Source: a bacterium (GTDB lineage: Bacteria > Auribacterota > Auribacteria > Auribacterales > Auribacteraceae). Taken from it: DNA of 64,000 nt. Every line of letters begins with the position of its first letter. Position 1 is the first letter of the stretch. Location of the stretch: the NCBI GenBank assembly GCA_018435605.1, contig JAHDNF010000002.1, positions 1 through 64,000 on the forward strand, written 5' to 3'. Shown in pieces: positions 47,673 through 60,000 of this stretch. The position numbers were made by a program, and so were the translations under genes. The notes beneath the pieces were generated by a model that did no database searches, was not told where the DNA came from, and worked only from the letters and a program-made list of their open reading frames with translations.

Positions 47673-50600
47673 TTATTGCCTAAAATATTTGTCAGGGTGA
47701 TACGGTTTATGTATGTTCCAGTTTATATCAGCGCCGGGCAACATTTTAATCAGAAACGATTCACCCGGTTTAAGTTTTCTGGTACACGGAGTTTGATCGT
47801 GATAACGCCATTCATTGATAAAAGTTAAGACTTTGCAATGAAATACCGCAAGGTCGTACGCCTGTGTCTGCGGATTGAAGAAAAATATCTGGTCTGCCAT
47901 GTGAGACGCCATACCGCTTCGGAAGCCGGCTTCAAGCAATCCGCTATTGTCTAACGATGTTTCTACTGTGTAAGGCCATGTGCATAATGTATAAACCGCG
48001 GCAGGAATCGGAATCTGAATTTCATCATCGTTTTCAATAATACCCGCCATAGGCATTGTACACGGTAGCGGATTAACCAGCGGCAACAACAGCAATACCC
48101 CTGCTCCGTCTGCTAGTGTGTCGTTGTCTTGCAAAACGCTGGCCGCTCCCATATCTTTCCATCGATTGGCATACAAACCGGTTTCTTGTTGCATATATTT
48201 TTCCACGTAAGCCGCTTTCGGCAATCCGTCGAAATCCCAGTAATTTATTTTTGTCGCCGATGTTTGGTTTAACCCGCCGGGTAGAAAGCGGCAATCAAGT
48301 ATATCGATCAACGAATCGCCATTGCCGGCTTTAGCGGCAAAATTTCTTCCTTCCCATAATTTCACATTACAAATATATCCTATCGAGGGCGCCCCCCACC
48401 ATACAGTATCCAGCGGGTTTGCATCAATCGGATCATTTTGTACTACCCTGTAATACCGTATTGTGGCAGAATAAGGATGCGCGCGGTCTGGTATGCCCTG
48501 CTGGCTTACCGAACCGGAATCAAAGAATGACTCCTCCTCAGATCCGGCCACCAGACTTCCGGCAAAAATCCAGTTTGACAATAAATTTATCCGCGAATCG
48601 TTAAGACTAGCGTCGTTGTCTGAGTAATAAAGATCATAGGTTTTACCCGGTACGCACGTGAAAGTTATCCGTACCTGATCATTAAAGTCTATTCCAATGA
48701 GATTATCATTATGCTTTTCGACATATACCTCGATAATATCAATCGGTTTAAGCCCTACTGACACGCTAAACAACAGTCTTGTTTCGTAGCCGCCGTCGTC
48801 ATCGGCAATTCGTCCGTAAACATCGTAGTCGCCGGTTTGAGTATATTTATGTGATATGATCGAACCTTGTATATCGCGCGACGGACGGGTTAATGCGTAA
48901 TCGTCGCTATTGCCGTCCCCCCATATAACTGTAAAAATATGGACATCATCAAGGCCGTCATCCTCAAAAGTCAGGTCATTCAGGTATACATCTTCGTATT
49001 CGACTGAAGTAAGGTTGTCAAACGGTAGCGACGATGTAAACGCGGGAGGATCGTTGAATATCTCTACCGCCGCATAAACCGTAGCGCTGACGGAATTATC
49101 TATATCGGTTACTGTAAGACGCACAAATCCGGTGAAATCGTCGTTCCAAGTATGCTGTGCCGTTGTACCGGCGCTACTGGGTATAACCAAATCATATATG
49201 CCGTCATTTTCAAAATCCCATTGATATACGATAGAATCTCCAGACGACGAACCCGAGGCATTAAACATTATTGCGTTACCTTCCGTACCGCTGTAATAAT
49301 CATCCAGATAAGCGATTACGGTCACACCTTCTTCAGTGACGGATATGACGCAACTTTTCGAATCCTCATAAACTCCATCGGACACCGTAAAACGAATAGG
49401 GTACTCACCCGTCTGGCCTTCTTCAGTAGGCCAGATGAACGTGCCTGTATTGTCATTGTTATCTGTAAATGACGCTTTGCGAGGTAACTGCGATGATGTC
49501 AAAGTCAGCGCGTCACCATCAGGGTCAGTGGCAGATACCGTAAACGATACCGATTCCGTCTGGCGCACGATACGATCATAGACCGGATCAAGTTGCGGAG
49601 GATGGTTTTCGTCAATGATAATAATAATAATGTCGTATGAACCGGTTGTATTGACATCGAAAAGGTTGAAATAGTAATCCCATTCGCGCGCCTGAGTCTG
49701 GTCATCGCGTTTTTTGGAAAACCACGCATTCCGGTCTTTGATGATTTTACCGTCAGACCGTCGTACCTGACTGACAGTGTAAGCCCCCTGCTCCTGATCG
49801 GTAAGTTTTAGATACACAAATCCCGAAGGTAGCGGCTCATCAATTATAAGTTTATATCGGATCTCCGATCCGTTTACCTGTCTGTCGGTCAGATGCGAGG
49901 CAGGTGATACATCGCTGACATCAAAATCCATCCCCTCGGACTCGTAAACACGGTATACTTCATCGTTGTCAAAGGCAAGAAAATCGCGAACCGTATCACG
50001 TCCCGGCAGATCTACCAAAACATCTCTAACAAGATCATGAGCGTGTATCTCACTGATAAGGGACGTCATCTGTCCGCCAAGTTCGTCAGCGTGGGAAAAC
50101 TGCGCTGTAAAATTTTCAAACCATCCGGAAAGCGAACATGTCATAACCCATCTAGCCACTTCAGAAGTACCCGGCGCGATATCGCCGAAATCAGCCAGCA
50201 GACTTTTTGTTGCGTTGACATCATTGACAAGACAACCTTCTATTTTGAAATCAACCAGCAACCCTTGTTCATTTTCAAAAATTTTCGGTTGAGCCGAGTC
50301 GATTTTCAAGTTTCTGGCGTATCCGTACCCGTTATTTTTCACCCTGACGCCAAGGGTAAACGGCACGGACGGTTCTATCTCCGACGTGAATGCGTCATCT
50401 CCAAGCACATTTCTAGTGAGAAAATAATCCAGAGATAAATCAGGCATCGGTTTGACAATAATATAATCTGGATTGACTGAAATCGCATTATCTTCCCCGC
50501 TCATTGTATAACTCAAAGTTGCGCCTACATAATAAATGGAACCCGCAGGATCGTCTTTAGCCGCGCCGACAGCAGGAATTATCAACCAAAAAATATCAAC

Positions 50601-51005
50601 TGTAGTAGACGGTTCAACCGTTCCGGAACCTGTAATATTTGAAATATTCTGCATATGGTCGACTCGTATGAAAAAAGACGCCGACGTATCATCGGGATTA
50701 CTTGAAGCCAATACCGGATTTCCCTCATTATCGGTGAAATACACTTCGATGGAAATGTTTTCCATTGTAATGGTGGACAAAGAGTTATTGATACGCATGC
50801 GTGCCTCGAAAGCCTGTCTTTCCAAGGTAAGTTCCTGAGAAATCTCAATTTTGACGCTCGCGCATACATCGCCTTCGGCATTGAATACCTCCACCGGAAC
50901 CACGTCAACTGCCCACCCGGAGTTACCGTGCATTAAGCTCAACAGCAGGATTCCGGACAAAAACACATATACGGCCAATGTTATTTTTCCGACTGACTTA
51001 TTCAT
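47673..51005 (-). CDS. large secreted Ig-like/PKD protein coupled to the RHS giant
   Basis: An 1110-residue exported protein. The ATG at 51005 has GGAGG six bases upstream and overlaps the stop of the RHS giant by eight bases. A signal peptide (about 1-32) ends near NSGWA. Residues 35-400 are beta-rich regions resembling conserved adhesin-type repeats (VRVKNNGYGYARNLKI is typical). A cadherin/Ig-like domain follows (about 480-570; PQLDPVYDRIVRQTESVSFT), then two PKD-like domains (about 575-760; YQWDFENDGIYD, IWGDGNSDDYA). Next is the beta module GKTYDLYYSDND, and a C-terminal region of about 200 residues ending in a PGESFLIKM unit. Probably surface-exposed or extracellular, and a partner of the RHS giant. 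Confidence 0.8.
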   Translation of the reverse strand: MNKSVGKITLAVYVFLSGILLLSLMHGNSGWAVDVVPVEVFNAEGDVCASVKIEISQELTLERQAFEARMRINNSLSTITMENISIEVYFTDNEGNPVLASSNPDDTSASFFIRVDHMQNISNITGSGTVEPSTTVDIFWLIIPAVGAAKDDPAGSIYYVGATLSYTMSGEDNAISVNPDYIIVKPMPDLSLDYFLTRNVLGDDAFTSEIEPSVPFTLGVRVKNNGYGYARNLKIDSAQPKIFENEQGLLVDFKIEGCLVNDVNATKSLLADFGDIAPGTSEVARWVMTCSLSGWFENFTAQFSHADELGGQMTSLISEIHAHDLVRDVLVDLPGRDTVRDFLAFDNDEVYRVYESEGMDFDVSDVSPASHLTDRQVNGSEIRYKLIIDEPLPSGFVYLKLTDQEQGAYTVSQVRRSDGKIIKDRNAWFSKKRDDQTQAREWDYYFNLFDVNTTGSYDIIIIIIDENHPPQLDPVYDRIVRQTESVSFTVSATDPDGDALTLTSSQLPRKASFTDNNDNTGTFIWPTEEGQTGEYPIRFTVSDGVYEDSKSCVISVTEEGVTVIAYLDDYYSGTEGNAIMFNASGSSSGDSIVYQWDFENDGIYDLVIPSSAGTTAQHTWNDDFTGFVRLTVTDIDNSVSATVYAAVEIFNDPPAFTSSLPFDNLTSVEYEDVYLNDLTFEDDGLDDVHIFTVIWGDGNSDDYALTRPSRDIQGSIISHKYTQTGDYDVYGRIADDDGGYETRLLFSVSVGLKPIDIIEVYVEKHNDNLIGIDFNDQVRITFTCVPGKTYDLYYSDNDASLNDSRINLLSNWIFAGSLVAGSEEESFFDSGSVSQQGIPDRAHPYSATIRYYRVVQNDPIDANPLDTVWWGAPSIGYICNVKLWEGRNFAAKAGNGDSLIDILDCRFLPGGLNQTSATKINYWDFDGLPKAAYVEKYMQQETGLYANRWKDMGAASVLQDNDTLADGAGVLLLLPLVNPLPCTMPMAGIIENDDEIQIPIPAAVYTLCTWPYTVETSLDNSGLLEAGFRSGMASHMADQIFFFNPQTQAYDLAVFHCKVLTFINEWRYHDQTPCTRKLKPGESFLIKMLPGADINWNIHKPYHPDKYFRQ

Positions 51006-54000
51006 TGTAGTCCTCCTGCGATAAAATCTGTATAAGAACATGTTTTGTATTGATCAAAGGTATTTTGTATCTTTCCAGCAAAGACTTATAAACCTCGCTG
51101 TCTAAATAGCCGGAATTGTACAGCGAATTTTTCAATGTTGTCTTGGCGACACCTAACCGGGCGGTATCCGGCAATGATAGACCTTTAGTTTTCAAAACGT
51201 TACGCCATACCGGCGCTCTTGCGTTAACAGGATTGTTTCGAGCTAACAAATAACGGTTATGAGAATACCCGCATGGATCGGTATACCTGCCGGTCGAAGG
51301 ATCGTAATATCCCTGGGGGCTATAATATAATCCGCTTTCAGCGTCATAATAACAGCCAAAGAGAATATTATTTTCGACGGTAAAGGTATCATTTTCCACC
51401 TCGTAAGTTTCTACCATCGCTTTTCCGAACGCGCCATACTTGGCAGTCCATATAACGCGCCCGTTCAAGTTAGTTATAACTTGCGCAGACCCTTGATGAT
51501 CCGTATGATACCATAAGTACCGCGAACCTACTTTCTGGTAGAGCGGTTCCCGCATAAACATACCGTACGGAGCGTATCCATAGGTCTTGATTTCCGATCC
51601 GGTAGCATCGTATTCCCCTATCAATCCTTCGTCGCTGTAGAAGAAATAGGTGCGGATTCCCCCGGCTTCTTTCCATAACCGCCTGCCAAATGGATCGTAA
51701 TAGTACAGGGCAATAACTCCGCCGATATTGTCTTCTATACGAACCAACCGATTTTGTATATCATATATATAATAGCGTACATCGGAGCCATTCGTTACGG
51801 TAACAATATTACCGTTATTATCGTATTCATAGGTTACCGATCCGAACGAGATCAATTCGTTATTATCGTTATACGACCAGTTTCCAAATATATCTGCCGA
51901 TGTCAACCGATTACCGGCAGGATCATACGTGTAATTTTGAGCGCCGAATACGGGATTAATTTCGTCAGTCAATCGAGCAAGGTCATCGTAATGATACACA
52001 TGCGTTCCATATTCGGTTTGAACCGCATCTATCAATTTGCCTGAACCGTAGGTATAAGTGCGCTCCATGATGGAATTTTCGCCTGTATCTTTCACTACGA
52101 TCGATTCCGGCATCAAAAGCGCATTGTAGGTATACTCTCTTGTAGAACCGCCGGGGAATGTCATTTTTGCCGGTTTTGTCCAGTAATATGAATTGTAATT
52201 GATCTGTCCTTTTCCGGGTATGTCTATGGCGATCAGCTGGTTATTCGAATCATACACGTAAGATAACTTAACCCCGTCAGGCCCTGTGAACGATTTCTTC
52301 AGTCCGTTTTTATAATATTCGTATGAAAAGGATAGCGAAAAGGAGCCGTAGTCGACGGTTTCCGATATTTTACGCTGGTAATTGTCATAGGCAAACAACG
52401 CGCTAGTCGAGCCGTCATCATAAGATGTCAGTTGCCCCATATTGTTATGTGTAAACAATACTGTTTTGACCGGAGTCAAATAATCGGAAGCCTCATGGTA
52501 ATCTACCTTATCCAAGCGGTTTAGAGCGTCATAGTAATATGTTGTCTTTCTATTTTCAGCGTCTATCACTGAAACAAGGTTACCGGAATTGTCATATTCA
52601 TAAAAATACTCTTGCCCCATGGGCATTTTCCTGCTGACAAGCCGGTTATTCAAATCGTATTCGCAGGTAACTGCCGCATTGTTCTCATCGGTAACAGACA
52701 AAAGATTATTCCGGTCGTCAAAGGTGTATGAGACTTTATTGCCAAGAGTATCGGTGACGGATGTCAACCGATTGAGTTCATCATAGGCAAAATATGTTGC
52801 GTTATTGCTTTCGTCAGTACTTCTAACAAGATTGCCGGCAAGGTCGTACAAATAGTTGTACACATATTGCGTATCGTCATCGACTATCTCTGTCATTTTT
52901 GTTTTGAGCTGGTTTCTATCGTACTCAAAACGCGCGATACTGCCGGTCGGATAAATAATATCTTTAGGCTTGGAAGATATGGCAACATCCTGACTATCTT
53001 CGGCATATGCATAGGTGGTAGCATATCCATGGGAATCTATATATGATGCCAAACGGCCTTCCGTATCGTAGATAAACCGGGTTTCACGTCCAAGTTCATC
53101 GATCAATTTAGTAACATTTCGCTTATCGTTATAAGCTATAGAAATCGACGAACCGTCCGGACCGGTAACGGAAGTTACATTGCCTTTGGAATCATACCCA
53201 AAGAAGAACTGCGAATTAGCCGCGTTGATCAACGATTGAAGCCGGCCGTTATCGGTATACGCATACACCACGGAAGTTACGGAACCCGGAACTGTTTCTG
53301 ATAAAAGATTATCTTCGTTATCGTATTCCCAAGCCCAAAACTCACCGCGGGTTCCCTTGAGCGACAATACATTTCCCTGATCGTCGGAATCGAGATATTC
53401 CAGATAATGCCCCATAGGATCCGTAAGACGGGTTGTAGATCCGGATGAGTCTCTTGTATGGGTTATTACAGTGGAATCTGTCGCGATATCTGGCTCACCG
53501 ATCGCGCAAATAAGTTGTCCGTATGAATTATAAGTGAAGGTAAATACCCTTTCAGTCGCAGTTTCGGACGCTTCGACCAGACGAACAAGGTTTCCCATAG
53601 AATCATAAGTATACTCGGTTACAACGCCTCGTTGATCGATCTTTTTGACAGGGCGGTTAAAGGTATATTCGTATTCATACGACAATACCGCGCCATTTGG
53701 GAATTCCACTTTGATTAAGTTATCCCATTCGTCATAGTAAGTGCGCGTTTCGTTGCCTTTTTCATCCTTAATCACATAATTTCTACCGTTTTTCGTAATT
53801 TTTGTGATGAGTTTTCCGTTGATAAGATGCCTTGATAAATCGCCGTAACGATCGTAGTAATTTTCTTCCACAATCCCTGACGGATATGTAATCCGAGCGT
53901 AAAATTCACGTTTGACGGAATCTACATCGTATTCAAACCTGTAAATTCTTCCGTCATTATCTGTAATTTCCGTTACATTTCCGTATAAATCATAAGATAT

Positions 54001-57000
54001 GAGAGTCTTATTGCCGACCGGATCGATTTTTCTCGTAATACGGTCATTGGTGTATGTATATTGCGTGATATTACCAATAGCATCGGTCACGGAAGTCAAA
54101 TTACCGCCTGTATAACCGTATGATACAGCCCTGCCGTTCAAATCGTATACCTGAGTTAACTGATCGCCGGTGTAGACAAACCACAATACCTGCCGGTCGT
54201 TCACATCGGTTACACCGATAAGTTTCCCTTCAGCGCCCGGCTGGTAAATACATTTCCCGATGACTCCTGTGCGCGAACCGTAATTTAGCATACGCCCGTT
54301 ATTATCGTACTCACAGAAAAAACCATATTTATCATTCCAGCGATAACCGTTTGTATCCAATTTCTTTAGTACCGATGTGCCATGAGTATACAAATCGTCA
54401 GCCGATCGTTTGAACACCGCGCCGGCTTTTTCGATGGTTTCGATTCGCGTCTGAGATAAATTAAGATTGAAATTAAGATTGTTTCGCAGATGTTGCCAAT
54501 GCCATTTCCCGTCATAATACAACCTGCGTAAATATATTTTATTGCCCGGAACCGCAACATCCATATCAATTATATCGTCATTGTACTGACGCATGATTGG
54601 ATCGACACTGCTACCGACGTCGTTGACCGACTTGTGTCCATCCTGAGGCCGGCAATCGCCATTGATACATCCGGTGATATTTGCGGTATCGCCTCTGAAA
54701 TAGACTCCTTCGCCGACTACTTCGTAATACCTGCCTTCAGGCTCGTAATAAGCATAATTACCGTAGTACGGATTACTCCATCTGCCGCCATGCATTTGAG
54801 TTTTGTGAGGGTCATGAGTTTCGCTCATATAGTCCATCATCCCCACAGCCGGATATACAGGATCGAGGTAATGAGCACGAGGGATAGAACCGAGATGCGC
54901 AATACCGCCGGCTATCATTCTGCCGTCTAAAGTGAAACCGACCCTTTGGTTAAAATTGCAGTTTTCTTCTCTTCCAATCAGTACATAACCGTCGATATAC
55001 TCGCGTTCGGTTCGCGACGGATCCGGCAGACATGCTTTATCTACAGTACGTTTTGACGGTTCCGGTTTCTTGTAAGTATTATTGCTAGGCCCGCCCACAC
55101 CATGGCCTCCCGAACCTTGTTGCGATACATCCGGCCATATCAACCCACCGCCGCAACCATTGCAATTTCCGTTATCCGTAACAGATACATGATACACCTG
55201 TTTGCTGTATTCCTGTCCGTTATCGCAAACATAACGCATAGTCAACAGAAATTCGTTCATTTCACGTATACAATCATCACAATTGGTCGATTTACGCGAA
55301 TCGTTGTCCAGTTCACCGGAACCACTGCCGTTGTCAGGTTCGCCGTCATTATCGTCATCTCCGTATCCATCATCGTCAGGCCACCCGCCGCCACCACCTC
55401 CACCGCCAAGAGGACAAAGTCTGGTAACCCTGTAAGGAACTGTAAAACGGTCCATTGCGCCGATGCTGTTCGGCAAATCTTCAAGCATCTCATATTTATA
55501 GCAAGGGTTGTTGGACGGTACGTAATATTTAATATCGTCAGCCCTGATCAGCCCATAGTTTACCAGATCGAATTCCGTGTTGAATACATCGCCGGCACGC
55601 ATTACTGGCAATGTTATAGACGCAGGTTCAACCACGATTACCGGAGCGGGCACAAAGGTTTTGTAGGTTGCGGACAATATAATTTCGTATTTATCTTCAA
55701 TAGTAGTCGGCACAACTTGCCACTCAACGGTTATAACATTATACTCAAGCTGTATTGTTTGATGAACCGAGACTCCGGGTTTTATCCAGAACCGTCCATT
55801 GGCCGCTATGTGGTCAGTAGCGGTAACACGATACCGATAGCTTCCGGGCGGCAACTCTTCTGCTGGATCGGAAGGATTAAGTTTTCCGAACGACAATTCA
55901 CCGGCGGAATCGGTGTAACGGGTATATTGAATATCCGGAAACTGATCGTTCTGAATATATACACGCGCCTGAGCTACTCCTTCGATCAGATTATTGCCGG
56001 TATCGTATGTGCCGGTATAAATATCCACAACTTTGAATTCGATCATACCCATACCATGTTCGGTTATGGCGACATGAAGGTTGATATGAACTGTCGGATA
56101 ATTAGAGCTCGTAACACGCAGATAATAGGTTTGATTACCTATCAGGCCGGTATTGTTCGGCGGATTGAAGGTAATCATCAATTCCGGTTCGCCGCCGACA
56201 TCAATAAAACCGCCTTGTTTGAAATTGGTCACATAGTATATCCAGTTGGGGGCAGGGGTCCCGCTATGATCGGAAACAAGTGCAAAATGCACGTTGTTCA
56301 TGGAAGATAACCCTTTATTTTTCAAAGTCAATTTTTCCGTGACACTGCCGCCTAACGCCACACCAGTATCTATATAATTAGGAGTGTATGACAAAACAGG
56401 TTTTGCATCGGAAAAACGTATGTTTACCGGCAACATAGCCCATCCGTCGGCACCAGCTTCATCGCTTGTGATTTTGAGATTGATAGCCACCATCTCGGCG
56501 GCTTCATTATTACCCCATACCGTAAAGTTGAGTGTCCCTTTACTCTTCGAACCCACGTCAACAGGGTCGGACAACTCAACCGTTACGCCCTGCGCAAACA
56601 GGGCTCCGGGTTGGTCGGCCTGATTGTATTCAAGGCGCAAATTTGTTACCGATGTGCCGTTACCGGTAGATACCACAACAGACTGGGTATACTCATAGTT
56701 CCTCACAACATTCAAATTGAAACCGGAATATTGCGGACTGACTTTCCGAATGACAAACTCACCCTGTTGCGGACGATACATCAAATCCGGATGAATTACA
56801 CTGACCTTATAAACACCTGATTCGAGCGGATTGGGTTTAAAACTATATTCAAATTGTCCGTTTTGTCCTGTGTATACTGTAAACGATCTTTCATAACCTT
56901 CTACTGAGATAATCAGTTTTAACGGAACACCGGGCATAAACAATCCGGTTTCACGATTGACCGCCTTCCCGGTTATAACATAAACATCTGAGGTTCCCCC

Positions 57001-60000
57001 TGAATCTTTTTCAATAGATACAATATCTCCGTAATATATTGTTTCCACAAGCATAACGTTGCGCGTTGTCTTCATCCCGTTGATAGACACATGCTGAGGT
57101 TGATTTACCTTATAGTGAATTTTATCTATAACCAATTCCAATATGGTATTATCCGGCGCAGATGAAGGTATATAGATATCGAACGGTTCGGAAATAAAAA
57201 TTGCAGACGAAGGGATACGGGCAACGGTATCGCCGTTGGAAAGCGTGGCGAGCATCGCGCCGATAGTCTGCTTGAATGTAGCCGACGACAAAATATTCCC
57301 GTCCTTATCTCTCAGGAATAACCGTATTTGATCTGACGGTTTGGATCCATGCTGTTTTGCGGTGATGATTTCTATTTCTTCATCGCAGGTATTTTTCAAC
57401 GAGAACTGAACCGTACCTGACCCGCCGCGTAAAAACTCCTGATTCTGAATTGTCAATACCAGCATACTGTCTTTTACATTAATATCATAGTGGCGAACTA
57501 CCTCAATACTTTCGCCGACATTAGGAGTACTTATCAATTTCTGTGTAATTGAAGTTACATTAGGTAGATCAGCAAACCCGCCGACTACGACAGGAATAAC
57601 AGACTGAGCGCCGGCAGGAACGGAAAAAGTCTGCGATATGTGTTCATGCCCTTCAAGCTGAATAGAAAGGTGAGCGGAAACTAGATCTGTCTGTCCTAAG
57701 TTTTCTACTAAAAAGTTCATCCGGTTCATTATTCCGCGATACACTGAAGAATCCGGTGAAAGAGTAACCCTTGCATTAGGCAAAACGATACTTCTACCTA
57801 CGCTTGAATCGCCGTTGTCATCTACAGCCCTCACAGTATAGCGCCGTTCGTCCCCTGCATAACCTGCGTCTAAATACGATAACCCATACACAGGCACAGG
57901 GTTAAGTTTTATCGGCAAACTGTCCTTTCCAAGAAAAATATCATAATAATCGATACTTCCGCCGTGATGCGGATGTGTCCAAGACAATACAGGAACCAGA
58001 TTGTCAACCTGTACTGCCTTTATGCTGGAAAGAGGTAGCAACTCCATGTTTGTATAATTGGTTGCCGAAGCGGATTCATTTCCCGCCGCGTCAACCGCTG
58101 TCACGGCATACCAGCGATGTTGCGCTGACGGCAACGGGTCTATAACCATAGTCTGTGCAATATTGGACGCAAGCAGGTTTGATGCGGAAACCAGCCCCTG
58201 TTGTGAAACAGCGCGATAAATGGAATAGGTTACCGTTTCGGTAAATACAGGTTCATCCCATTCAAGGCGCAAACCTGCACCTATCAAAGTAAGCGTCAAA
58301 TTCTGGGGCGGATTCGGCGGTGTCGAATCGGAATTGACCTGTACCGGATCGGATGGCAGACTGACGGATTCCTGATTGTTCGCCTGACGAATACTTGAGA
58401 TCGTATAGGTATAATACCCTTCCTCCGAAGTCTGATCTATGTATTCGGTTACCTGCCCGACTCTGATATAATCCGCTGGCCCGCTTTCACCGGGCGACCG
58501 GACAATCTCGTACCCGACAGCGTTATCTACAGCGTACCACCACAAGAGCACATGACAATCGGAAGCGGCAGTTACAGTCAGCCCAACCGGCCTTGCGGGT
58601 TTTGGTAAATCGCCCTGATATACCTGAAAAGATTTTTTAGAACCGATCACCTGACTAACATTATCAAGATCATCGCCGGCTTGATAAACGAATTCCATCA
58701 ACTCATCAATACTATATCCGGCATCTTCATGTAAAACAAACGAACCCTGCCACCGCTGAGCTTCTCCGGGTTGTGCGCCTATTTGCAGTAATCCGGTTAT
58801 AGGTATAAGCGTACTCGGACTAGTAACCGATAAAGTATACCAAAGCGCCGGCATGGTATCAGGTTTGACAGCTTCATCCAAACCGATAATCACCACACAA
58901 GAAACAGGATCGTTTTTATCGTTCTTAATCGGTTCGGCAGGCAGGATGCTAAGATATACGACCGATGGCCCGCGGCTGTCAATAGCACATGTCCCGCCCG
59001 ATGTGATTGTTGTACCTCTGTTATTTGCCATATCTCTGCCGGAAAAGACAGCCTGCGCCGTACCCGAAGGGGTTTGCGCGGTTATTAGAAATGATCCGGT
59101 GTATGTGTAAGAATCTACCTGCGTCAGATCTACGGTAACCGGTACACCGCCGGCAGGAGTTATACTTAAAAACGGCACTGCGCGTAGCGGTTCGCTAACC
59201 GTCAGTAAAATTGACACATTATCGGTAGCCATCCTGCCGGTATACGGATCATACTTACCGTAAGGAGTATATGTAACTACAGCAGTAGGCTTGGTTCTGT
59301 CCGATATCCCTTGTACCTGAGCGGACAGAGTGCTTATGTTGCCTGCCAGATCGACAGTTTCTATTCTGTAGTACCACGCGCCGTCGGCTTCAGGCAGATC
59401 GGTATAATTATTGGCCAACCGCAATACGGAATTCACTTTTATAGCCTGTGATATATCGGTAAAAGGAAACGCCGCACGGTAAACATTGTATCCGCCGGTA
59501 TCGATAGCTATTGAGCTCTGCCATGCAAGATAGACTTTGCCGTCTTCTTTTGAGGTAGCGGAAATATTCGTCGGCGGCTCCGGCAAAGTAGTATCTCGGG
59601 TAACCGTAATTTCATTTGAAGGTATCAAGTTTGTTCCTTTTCTGTTTCTAGCGAGCGCATGAATGCGGTTTTCGCCTTCCTCAACAGGCACGGATATTGA
59701 ATAGACACCCGCACTGCTTACCCCAACCGGTCCTGCAAGAATAGCGGATTCATCGTCGAGAATTATTACTTCTGACGAGATGTCCGATGTTCCTGAAACA
59801 GTAATACTGTAGCTGTTGGTTACGTACCCAGCAACCGGTTGAACGATTACCGGCGGGTTAGGAACCGTAAGATCGACTGTAACAGGATAGCTTATCTGAG
59901 TTACATTGCCCAGTGTATCGAAAGCTCGGATTGCCAGCGTGTACGCACCGTCATTCACAGTAGCGATGTTCCAAAAACACGAGTAACTGGTCGATCCGTT

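Noticed and set aside
55102-56310. 402-codon plus-strand frame
   Set aside because: It lies wholly antisense to the RHS giant, with basic low-complexity composition and no domain. It is a shadow of the coding frame.
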